Shown piece by piece: positions 1 to 8,660 of a stretch of 18,146 nucleotides of DNA (positions are counted from its first letter, which is position 1; each line of letters starts with the position of its first letter). The notes beneath the pieces are model-generated. The model worked only from the letters and a program-made list of their open reading frames with translations. It did no database searches and was not told the DNA's origin. The stretch is from Conidiobolus incongruus B7586 (taxonomy: Eukaryota > Entomophthoromycota > Entomophthoromycetes > Entomophthorales > Conidiobolaceae), in contig JNEM01014233.1 in assembly GCA_000697335.1 (NCBI GenBank), positions 1-18,146 on the forward strand. Reading direction: 5' to 3'. The translations under genes were made by a program, and so were the position numbers.

Positions 1-1119
1 AATATAAAATTTTTAATTAAAAATAATTAGAAAAAAATACCATATCCAATATTACCTTTAGATTTTAACTTATATAATTATGATTAATTTAAATAATCAA
101 AAAATCAAATTATATTAAAGAAAATATCAATAAAAAATTTAATTAATCAAATATATATTAAATTTTAATATAAAAAAAAATTCACTTTAGATATTAAAAA
201 TCTAATACGGGTTATTGATAAAAAATATTTATTTTATTTTATATAGTTAATATCATATATTATATATTAAATTATTTTTTAATTTTAAAAAAATTCCTAT
301 TATTTAAAATATAAAACAATATTAATTAATTTTATTTTAAAAAAAGAAATATTCATTATTTGTTAATAATATTATAATTAAATAAAATAAGAGCAATTAA
401 TGATTATAATTAAGTTATAAATCAAAAATATAATAAAATATAATTGAGATAATGTTTAATAATTAATTATTTATTAAAAATATAAAAATATCTATATATT
501 TTTAAAATATTAGATAAATAATAATAAAATTATATCAAAATATAATTTAATAAAAATAGTTTAATAAATTAATTCAAAAGTTCCTATAATATATTATTAA
601 ATAATGGAATATTTCCTAGATTATAATGTTTAACAATAAATATCAATATATCTTATAAATAAAATACTTAAATTTCAAAGATATTTTGAAATCTTTAATA
701 TATTATTAAATTTATAATTTATTGGATTTTTAAAAATATTATTTTTAATTTATTATAAAATTAATAAAAAAAATATTAATAAAAATAAATTAATGTAAAA
801 TTGAATTTTATATAAAAATTTAAAAATATTGAAAATATTTTATTTATATAAAAGTGATTAATATTTTTGATTTTTTAATATTTTTTTTTGAATTCATAAA
901 TTAATATGAAAATTGAATATATATATTAAATTAATCTAATTTAAGCTTATAAAATTAGTTGAATATTAAATTACAAATTTAAAAGATCAATATATTATTT
1001 TATTATAAAATTATCGCTCATTATGAATATCCACATTTCATTTTATTCACACTGATATTAAATAGGTATAATATATTAAAATTGTATTAATTATTTGAAA
1101 TTTTTGGTTGGTTAATTAC
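1..1119. other. Extremely AT-rich gene-free block
   Basis: Most rows of 60 bases here hold only a handful of G or C, clearly fewer than the intergenic DNA between 2100 and 8500. CA and TG dinucleotides are scarce until about position 900. No reading frame of useful length, RNA gene or terminal repeat is visible. The texture resembles the mutated transposon block at the other end of the window, so it may be old repeat DNA worn beyond recognition. That is inference, because no motif survives to name an element. Confidence 0.5.
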
Positions 1120-1146
1120 AATATATATATATATATATATATATAT
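1120..1146. repeat. AT dinucleotide microsatellite
   Basis: About 13 uninterrupted AT units, seen directly. It lies downstream of the minus-strand secreted-protein gene. The DNA from here to 1289 holds nothing else I can name. Confidence 0.9.
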
Positions 1147-1289
1147 TACAAAATAATGATTGAAAATTAGTTGGGATAATCACATATATAAAAAATATGT
1201 TATTGAATGATTTAACAAAGAGTATTATTATTTGGTATTTATTTATTAGATAGCAAGTAGACTAAATTGTATATAGTTTAAGTAATAGT

Positions 1290-1916
1290 TCATTCTTCAT
1301 CTTTTGAATCTTCACCTTCATCATCCTCCTCCTGTTTCTCCTTATTTGTTTTGTCATCATCACTATCTTCACTACTCTCTTCCTTATCATCTTCACTATC
1401 ATCGGAGGAATCAGAATCGGAATCTGAGCTGGAGGTCACTTCAATTTTAGATTCTTTAATGACTTCTCCAGAGTCGTCATCGTTATCCTTACATTTAACT
1501 TCAGATCTATCATATGAACCGCACCAGATATGCAACACCTCATCGTCAGATTTTGAAAGTTTTACGTAAAGAGTATTATGATCATTATCAGGCAAGTCTT
1601 CGGACTTGATACATCCATGGAACCAAACGACATCATGATCTTTAGAAAGGTCTCGTTTGATTGTGGTATCACCCTTCTTGAAAGACTTATCGTCTTTGTT
1701 ATACTTGGTATGTAACAATTCATCGTATTTTGAAGCATCGCAAGTTCTGACTCTAACAATGTGTTCCATATCATGGTGGAATGGAAAGATTCTTTCTGGA
1801 TGATCTCTGTGACCTCTATGAGGTCTATTATGGCGGTTATGGTGGTTATTGTGCCTGTTATGTCTAGCAGCCTCCGTCGAAATTAAGAGCAATGGAATAG
1901 TCAATAGTAATTTCAT
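1290..1916 (-). CDS. Small secreted four-Cys protein with His-rich N-terminus and acidic tail
   Basis: A 208-residue protein that I do not recognise. Residues 1-17 look like a signal peptide (MKLLLTIPLLLISTEAA). Residues 18-49 are crowded with His, Arg and Asn. Residues 55-145 form the core shared with the two plus-strand genes nearby, with Cys at 59, 102, 132 and 142. The core also keeps Tyr-Asn 13 residues after the first Cys, Phe 7 residues later, a D-x-V-V strand before the second Cys, and L-Y-V-x-L before the third. From residue 144 to the end the chain is almost only Asp, Glu, Ser and Lys, so probably disordered. The ATG at 1914-1916 is the only plausible start, and the frame ends in TGA. 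No intron is needed. The His-rich and acidic ends are absent from its paralogues. The His-rich part could bind metal ions, which is inference. A secreted effector or surface protein is plausible, but nothing shows an enzyme activity. Confidence 0.86.
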   Translation of the reverse strand: MKLLLTIPLLLISTEAARHNRHNNHHNRHNRPHRGHRDHPERIFPFHHDMEHIVRVRTCDASKYDELLHTKYNKDDKSFKKGDTTIKRDLSKDHDVVWFHGCIKSEDLPDNDHNTLYVKLSKSDDEVLHIWCGSYDRSEVKCKDNDDDSGEVIKESKIEVTSSSDSDSDSSDDSEDDKEESSEDSDDDKTNKEKQEEDDEGEDSKDEE

Positions 1917-1995
1917 ATTAGTTCAATAATATAATCAATTTAATTGATTTCAAAATTAATCAAATATTTTTTTTAATAATTATACTTAATATATG

Positions 1996-2072
1996 AATTT
2001 ATATAATTTATATAATTTTTATTTTTTGGATGGCTCAGTTAAAAACTTAAAAAAGTTTTAATTTGCCACAAA
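1996..2072 (-). promoter_or_regulatory. Promoter of the minus-strand four-Cys gene: TTTGTGGCAAA element and TATA-like boxes
   Basis: Read on the minus strand, TTTGTGGCAAA lies at 2062-2072, about 146 bases before the ATG. The same 11 bases stand upstream of the four-Cys gene at 4340. Two TATAAATT boxes follow at 2005-2012 and 1996-2003, the nearer one about 80 bases before the ATG. A TGGCTCAGTTA segment at 2031-2041 on the plus strand resembles TGGCTGAGTTA at 4164. The motif is seen directly; its function is inferred from its recurrence. Confidence 0.5.
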
Positions 2073-4163
2073 ATTATTTTAAAATTAGAAAATTTACCAA
2101 AATTAATAAAATAAATTTGATTGGATAATTAGACATTATTTCAATAGTTTAAGTGTTTATTAGTATGAGTATAATGGTTTAAGCCTCATTCTAAATATTA
2201 GTATATTTTAATACAGTATCTAAATTTGTAAGCTTTGTTAGATGTGTATATAAGAATTCAAATTTCAATCTAAAATTATCAATTTTAATGATTGACAAGT
2301 CAATACTGTGAAAAAATTAACAGTTCAAATTAATTATAAATTGATATTATAATTAATTGTATTAAAAAATCATCAAACAATCATACTATTTATTTATTTC
2401 TCAAAATTAATCGAAAGTTATTATTTATAACTCTTTGTATAGATATTTATATAAATTAATATTTGAACTTTTGATTCATAGAAATACTATTATGATTATT
2501 CTTAAAAATAGCTAAAAATAAACAATTTAATATATATATATATATTTCATTATGAGATATTTATTGTTTCAAATTCCTTAATTTAAATTTATGATATATT
2601 TTCGAAATTAAATATTAATGTATAAAAATTTAACTTTCTGCAATTCTAATACACAGAAATTATCTCAATTCATTGAAATTTGTGAGTTATATTTGGGTAA
2701 CCAAAATTATTATAACAAATATAAAATGTATATAGTTATATAGAAATATAGTTTGGTTGAGCATAAGCAAATTATATAATAGGTTTTGATTTTTTATAAC
2801 TTTAATATTATTTAATATTTTGATGATTATTCTAAGTTTCCATCTGAAAGTGATCAAAATAAAATTTCATATCAAATTCTGTATCTAAATAGTATGAGAA
2901 AGAGCTAAAAGAATATTTCAATTTATTATTAATATATCTTTATACATTATCCTCTGAATCAATCACGTTAAGAAATTTAGTATATTTCTATAGCTATTCA
3001 ATTTTTTGATTGTGTTCACAACTGATATTTAATAATAAATCTAAAAATCAATTTAATAAAATTTCATTTTTTATAAGAGTAATATCAAAAAACAGTTTAT
3101 GAAATTGATAATGAGCAAAATTTCTCATAACAAATTGTAATATTTCCTATTATTTTGTCAAAATTGTCAAGCGGTTAATATAGATCAAATTGATAATATA
3201 ATATTTAATGATTAGTTATATTTTATAAAATATATATATAATATGAATTTCATAACGGAAATTGGATATTGCTATAGTTATATTCAGCAATTAATATTGT
3301 AAATTTATTCAGTATAGCTAATTATAAGATTAAAAATTGCCTTTAGAAGTTTGTCAAGATTGAAAAAAATATTAAATACAAATTTTTTGATTATTCAATA
3401 CACATTAATTCTTTAAAAGCTTGACTAAAGTACTGAACACTGTGAAATGATTTTATTATTACCACTTTCAAATAAATTATTGGTACATGAGATAATTTAA
3501 TAAATAAAATTATATTATCAAAGTTCAGTATAATTATACAATCAACTAAGAATATTATATATATTATTATTAAATTTAATCAAGAAATTTCCTAATATAG
3601 CTAGAATATTTAATCATGGATATTTATTAGACTACTATTCGTTCAAAATTTGCTGCTACTTTTTTTTGATGTTTTTTTTTCATTTAAAATCGGAGATTAA
3701 ATATATAAAAATTTTTCAATAATTTAAAATTAGATTATTAATTAAATTCAATCATTTTATAATTATATTCTCATAATCGATTATAATGAATAATGTATTA
3801 ACAATCAACATAATAATAAATATATACTTATTAGAGTATATTGAATGCTCAATCTTGTTTATTTATAGAAAATATAATGAGTTTTATATGTTGAATATGA
3901 TACAAGAAAATTCTATAATATGCAATTTAATTAATTTGTTACATAGGCCAATATCTGGAACACACAGCAACATTTGAAGGTTTAATTTAGAGTTACTTTA
4001 AACATCAAAAGTAACAGTATAATAGGGATGATAAAATAAAAAAATTATTAAGAATATAAAATATTTTGATTTAAAGACTTAATTATTTCAAATAAAGTCC
4101 CAATGAGAAAATTTAATTTATTATAAAATAAAATTAAAAGAATATAACTCTAATCAACTCAAA
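2073..4163. other. Intergenic region without a supported gene
   Basis: About 2.1 kb of AT-rich DNA, less extreme than the two ends of the window and with normal amounts of CA and TG. It carries short A and T runs and small AT repeats. The one ATG-started open frame (3786-3977, 63 codons) is rich in Ile, Asn and Tyr, as chance frames in such DNA are. It has no cysteine pattern or promoter like its neighbours. I see no tRNA-like cloverleaf, transposon end or decayed four-Cys copy. Confidence 0.5.
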
Positions 4164-4278
4164 TGGCTGAGTTATTAACTAAAATTATTAAAAATTTGTG
4201 GCAAATATAAAATTTATTATAAAATTTAAAAATTATTTTAATTTATGGCAAATGTAAATCATGTAATTACTATAAATA
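4164..4278 (+). promoter_or_regulatory. Promoter of the first plus-strand four-Cys gene: paired TGGCAAAT elements and TATA box
   Basis: TGGCTGAGTTA lies at 4164-4174. TTTGTGGCAAA follows at 4195-4205, identical to the element upstream of the minus-strand paralogue. A second TGGCAAAT is at 4246-4253. TATAAATA at 4271-4278 begins 69 bases before the ATG. The next gene has the same box 70 bases before its ATG, so box position is conserved between the pair. The words are seen directly; their role as transcription-factor sites is inferred. Confidence 0.55.
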
Positions 4279-4339
4279 TATTGGTAGTAGCAACGATTAC
4301 TGGTTAATATCAATTTTTATTTGAATTTTGAAAATCCAA

Positions 4340-4690
4340 ATGAACTACATTGTAGGTATCGCTCTAGCTTGGACATATTACCTTAGCTCCGTATCAGCTG
4401 GTAGCTGTAAAGTAGAAAGGTTTGAACATTTGATAGGAGCCCAATATAACCGAGATGTGGGTAATTTCGAAGATCGTTATAATACTACTGTTGTCAATCA
4501 ATATAGAGGTATTGACGAAGTTGTATTTATTCCTAAATGCTATGACAAGCACTCTGAATTTCCGAATATGCCTTCAAAAGATTTAACAATTCTTTTCGTT
4601 CAACTCGATAGTAACAATAAGGCATATAAATTCTACTGTAATAAGTATGACGAAAATGAAATACATTGCCCAACTTATAAGGGTGCTTAA
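4340..4690 (+). CDS. Small secreted four-Cys protein, core form (first plus-strand copy)
   Basis: A 116-residue protein that I do not recognise by name. The first ATG at 4340 is taken as the start; it opens directly into a hydrophobic signal peptide, MNYIVGIALAWTYYLSSVSA, with likely cleavage before Gly21. The mature chain of about 96 residues has Cys at 23, 67, 100 and 110, a possible N-glycosylation site at Asn48, and a GIDEVVFIPKC strand leading to the second Cys. Its closest visible relative is the next gene downstream, with spacing C-x43-C-x32-C-x9-C against x43, x34 and x9. Two disulphides are likely. It has no tail, transmembrane segment or GPI signal, so it should be a freely secreted small protein. 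No intron is apparent and the frame ends in TAA. The promoter motifs are shared with both paralogues, which suggests common regulation. An effector-like role is inferred from size, secretion and family expansion only. Confidence 0.88.
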   Translation: MNYIVGIALAWTYYLSSVSAGSCKVERFEHLIGAQYNRDVGNFEDRYNTTVVNQYRGIDEVVFIPKCYDKHSEFPNMPSKDLTILFVQLDSNNKAYKFYCNKYDENEIHCPTYKGA

Positions 4691-5203
4691 TTATTTTAAT
4701 AATACTTAGTATTAATAAATACCAATCATTTATATTACATTATTAAATTTTTAAACAATTATTTAATCATCTAATCATCTAATAAGTTAGTATTTATTGA
4801 TTAATAACACATTAAAAAAGAATCTTTCTAAATATTGGCCAATAATGATATAAACCAAGTCATATATTTGGGTATAAAGATATAATTAAAATTATTTGAG
4901 GTTCATTTTAAAATACTAAATATTAAATAACACAGTGATTTGATCATTTTAATTTAATATATTGTTTTATTACTTTAATTATAATTCAATTATTCACAAT
5001 TAATTTAATTTTAAGATATTTTTATTAGATTAATACTCAGTTTAATAAGAATATTCTTAAACTAATTAATTATATTATAATTATTACAAGCGATATCTAT
5101 ATCAATTATATTTTATTATAATTTTAATTTAATTCTCTTTGTATTGAATAACAATTAGAAATCTTTTATCAAAACAAAGCAGAGATATTCAATATTAGTT
5201 CAG
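4691..5203. other. Intergenic spacer between the plus-strand paralogues
   Basis: AT-rich DNA with no open frame worth reporting. It includes a small tandem repeat at 4764-4783 (two TAATCATC units and a partial third). No transposon lies between the two paralogous genes, which fits simple tandem duplication with later divergence. Confidence 0.5.
4764..4783. repeat. Short tandem repeat, unit TAATCATC
   Basis: Two and a half direct copies of an 8-base unit, read directly. It lies about 75 bases past the stop codon of the preceding gene. No function is suggested. Confidence 0.7.
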
Positions 5204-5572
5204 TGGCGAATTCAAGTAAATAATATGAATCATGGCTAATTCCTTCCAGTTTATGGCCCAAGTACCATTTTAAAATATGATTAATATTTGTAATAAACTC
5301 TAATATACTTAGTTAAAACCTTAAGACATAATATTTGAAAAAAAAATTGATGGCTTGAAATAAATAAAACTTTAAAATTATTATTGAAATGTGATTGGTT
5401 TAATTTTAAAATTGATTATTCTGGGCCAATTGATAGCATAGGCTGAGGTCAAAAAAGTAATTTCTAAGTGTGGCTAATATAAAATTCAATAGAATACAGT
5501 ATAACTTTTAGGTTTTAAATATTATTAAAAGATGGCAAATGAGAATCCAATTTGAAATAGAGTATATAAATA
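5204..5572 (+). promoter_or_regulatory. Promoter of the second plus-strand four-Cys gene: TGGC cluster and TATA box
   Basis: Six TGGC words, all on the plus strand, stand at 5204, 5233, 5254, 5351, 5471 and 5533. TGGCTAAT occurs at 5233 and 5471, and TGGCAAAT at 5533-5540. GTGGCTAATATAAAATT, beginning at 5470, differs at one base from the segment upstream of the previous gene (from 4199). TATATAAATA at 5563-5572 places the TATAAATA core 70 bases before the ATG. CCAAT-like words also occur, such as TGATTGG near 5392. Regulatory function is inferred from recurrence among the paralogues. Confidence 0.5.
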
Positions 5573-5634
5573 CTCTAGTAACTGTAGGTATAATATTAAT
5601 TACTGACTAGTTTTGGTTGAATTCCAATTACGAT

Positions 5635-5994
5635 ATGAAATATACTGCTAGTATCACTTTAGGCTTTACCCTCTACCTCAACTTTGCTATTGGTGCAAGT
5701 TCTTGTAATGTGGATAATTATAATCATTTGAAAGATTTGAAATACAATAAAGAAACGAAGACATTTACCGACCAACATAAGACGGATCACTTACCAAGTT
5801 ATTCTGGCATTGATGAAATTGTAGTGGTAAATAAATGTTTCGAGAAGATGAGTCACATGGTAGAAGAGCCAAAGAAATCCCAGCACGTCCAAAGATTGTA
5901 CATTCACTTAGACGGTGATGGCAAAGTTAAAGAATTCTTCTGTAATAAACTCCCCTCGGACAAGGTATTGTGTGCAAACTATAACGGTAATTAA
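5635..5994 (+). CDS. Small secreted four-Cys protein, core form (second plus-strand copy)
   Basis: A 119-residue protein of the same unnamed family. The first ATG at 5635 gives a signal peptide, MKYTASITLGFTLYLNFAIG, with likely cleavage near residue 20-22. Cys residues lie at 24, 68, 103 and 113. It keeps KYN 13 residues after the first Cys, Phe44, the GIDEIVVVNKC strand before the second Cys, and LYIHL before the third. Against its upstream neighbour, sequence identity is low outside these positions while the spacing is nearly fixed. That is typical of fast-diverging secreted proteins. The second-to-third Cys interval is two residues longer. No intron, membrane anchor or catalytic motif is visible, and the frame ends in TAA. 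The promoter is the richest of the three in TGGC words. A host-facing or cell-surface role is inferred only. Confidence 0.88.
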   Translation: MKYTASITLGFTLYLNFAIGASSCNVDNYNHLKDLKYNKETKTFTDQHKTDHLPSYSGIDEIVVVNKCFEKMSHMVEEPKKSQHVQRLYIHLDGDGKVKEFFCNKLPSDKVLCANYNGN

Positions 5995-8484
5995 TTGTTC
6001 CTAGGAATTCATTGGGACAATTCCGTAAACTTGAATTGTACATAATTAATTCACAATGTTATGAAGTTAAGGATTATTAACTATATATTATTACACATAT
6101 TCAATAAAATTATGTTTGAGTATCTAGCATCAATATATTTGAAATTTTGTTTTGTTATTAGTAATTTTATTAATTAATTTGAACATATATCTGAATCCAG
6201 TGAATTACCCCAATTTCAATTAAATTTGAAGGGAAATTATTTGAATTAATAAATTTGATTGGAATGAATATGAAAACTAATTTAGTTTGAATGATTTTAA
6301 TATTAAAATATTTCCGTGCTATATTATATTAATACATAATTTTTTGAAGTTAATTAATATCTTAGCTATTAATTTAATATTGCAATAATTTTAGTAATTT
6401 TGTTTGGTGTTTTATTTTTTGAACTTAGTATACATTTCTTTCAAAATTTAATTGATAGTGTATCAAATTTTAAAATTGAAAACCATAAAAATTGATCATT
6501 CGATTCTAAAAGAATAGATCCAAATATGTATTCTAATGTCAATTATTAATATTCGTTACCAAATATATAAACCCCTATAATTTAGTGTAAATTTTATAAC
6601 AACTAATGTTTTAGAATAGGTTAGCTCTGTTATGTCAAAGATAAAATATATATTAAAATAATATTATTAGAACCAAGATATTATTCAGTTTTAATTGATA
6701 GGTCAATATCATAAGATATTATATATTAAAATGCAAGAATAATTGTGAGTTGAGTTGTGAAGATGTGAAGTTAGGAAAAATTAAAAATTACCAAATTTGA
6801 AAGTTATTCAAAATATAATTGGATATTATTATTTCAAATTATTTGAATATTTCTATAATTGATAATTGAATGATCAATCTCTATTATATATGGCTATTAT
6901 TTAATTGAATTCTCTAGTTTCTGAAAGTATTAAACTAAATTTGTGAAATTTAAAAACAATATGAATAATATCGAAAAAATTACGATCGAGTGAATACAGT
7001 AGGCATACTGTGTGAAAATTTTTTTCAAATTAATTAATACTATACTTTGAAAATCAAATATATAAAATTGAATATAAATTTGAATTTTTGATCATTGAAA
7101 TTTGATCGAATTTGGCTGATGAATAAAAAAGAAAAATGATTTTCTAGAACTTAATATTAATTATAAATTTAAAAATATGAAAAAATTAATAATGTAAAAA
7201 AAGTTGTGTTTATAAAACAAAGCTATAGAATATGTGGGGTCCAATAAATTAAGTTGAATACTTAACATCATGAACAATGAATGTGATTTGATTCATAGAT
7301 ATTTATTATTTAACAAATTATATTTATTGAAATTATAATAAGCTGATAGTAATATATATAGATATACCATGCAAAGCTTGCTTAACATGCAGAATATTCA
7401 ATATGTTAGCTAGATAAAATACAACTTTTATAAGAATCAACAATAATATCAGATAATATCTGCAAGTTAGATATTCGCCTAGAACACATGTGCAGCCTTG
7501 ATAATCACATTGTTTTTTCAGTATAATGATAAAATTGATTGATTAATTCTAGAATTTATATAGGATATTAAAATCTAAATAATAATATTTCAAATTGGTT
7601 ATCAATTGATACTTATTATATAATAAATTATAATATATGATCTTTTTTTCTTGTATAAATTGTTAATAGAAATAAAAATATTAATTATTTAGTCGAGATA
7701 ATGTATAATAGTTAAATTATTAAATTTAAATAATGAACTAAATACAATATAGTTTATCATTTCAAATAGTTCCATAATAAGTAAATTTTAGTATTAAAAG
7801 TAAAAATAATATCAAAATCGTATGATAAATATTTTTATAGCAAAATCTTCAATATAGACTCCATGTTGTCTAGAAATTTAATCGGGTTTTACTTTAATAT
7901 TAGTAGAGATAATCAATTATAGAAACACTTAGTGATCAATATTAATTTTGTTGTTTAAGCATCAAACTGCTTCCCAGAATCTCAGATTTTAAAAGTAATC
8001 AATTAAAATCAAATGATAAAAAATATTTAATTGAATTCAGATGAATCAATATAAAATTTACTGATCACTAACAAATACCGTAATAAATAAAAATATATTA
8101 ACAGTTTAAATTGATACTCGTTAATATTATTACAATTGATATAATTATTTTAGTACGATTAAATTATTATTATGATACAAATTCTAATATTTGAACTGAA
8201 TCATTGAATAGATTTTTATCTAATACAAATTCTTTTGTCAAATCAAATTTGATTGGAATATAAATTAAAAAATGTAAATTTAATAATCGAGTTATATTAA
8301 ATTGTATAACGTGTTTTCTAAACCCTGCATAATTTTTTTTGCTGATGTCATAATATTTAACTATTTGTATACTATTATCACATGGCTCATTTATCAATGT
8401 ATTCTAGCTTAATTAGATTACTGAAGATAAGTCATCATGTACGATTTAAGAGACTCCCACAGAATACTTCAAACATGCAATTAA
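5995..8484. other. Intergenic region without a supported gene
   Basis: About 2.5 kb with intermediate AT content and normal CA and TG use, unlike the two window ends. A slightly more GC-containing patch at about 7360-7520 holds no reading frame or RNA fold that I can support. On the minus strand, 8170-8397 is open for 75 codons but contains no ATG. No repeat ends or decayed copies of either gene family were recognised. Confidence 0.5.
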
Positions 8485-8564
8485 GCAGATTAAAGTACTG
8501 TACCTTAAAGGTTGAAATTAATCATGTCCATTGATAAGGTTGTTGTAACTAATATAAAAGAGAT
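8485..8564 (+). promoter_or_regulatory. Promoter region of the mucin-like gene
   Basis: GCAGATTAAAGTA at 8485-8497 lies about 164 bases before the ATG. TATAAAAGAGAT at 8553-8564 begins 108 bases before it. The decayed paralogue has GCAGTATTAAAGTA at 13115-13128 and a TA-rich TAATAAAAGATA at 13154-13165, in the same order and at similar distances from its former start. This supports a shared ancestral promoter. TGGCAAAT, found upstream of the four-Cys genes, is absent here, so the two families are probably regulated differently. Confidence 0.5.
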
Positions 8565-8660
8565 CATTCACACCGAGTAAATGTCATTCAAAAACTTATT
8601 TATTCTACTATAAACACTATATATTTATATACCTAATACATTTATTTATTAATATTCAAA

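Noticed and set aside
1351-1774. Open frames opposite or overlapping the minus-strand four-Cys gene
   Set aside because: The Ser/Leu-rich plus-strand frame is the complement of the acidic Ser/Asp/Glu tail, and the minus-strand one is an out-of-frame reading. The 208-codon frame with signal peptide and Cys pattern explains the region.
3786-3977. ATG-started open frame of 63 codons on the plus strand
   Set aside because: Its residue make-up (Ile, Asn, Tyr, Leu) is what random AT-rich DNA gives. The signal-peptide pattern is poor, there is no shared promoter word, and nothing resembles its neighbours.
4328-4339. Upstream in-frame TTG as start of the first plus-strand four-Cys gene (and likewise TTG at 5617 for the second)
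   Set aside because: The first ATG in each (4340 and 5635) opens exactly at the signal peptide, and both ATGs lie at the same distance from TATAAATA. The TTG codons would add charged or polar residues before it.
1290-5994. Membership of the RNase-like effector group known from powdery mildews
   Set aside because: Small size and secretion fit, but the YxC motif near the mature N-terminus and the usual two-Cys layout are absent. These proteins use a four-Cys pattern with a C-x9-C end.
8170-8397. Open stretch of 75 codons on the minus strand
   Set aside because: It contains no ATG and has chance-like composition. It depends on a TTG start, which is not expected in a nuclear eukaryotic gene.
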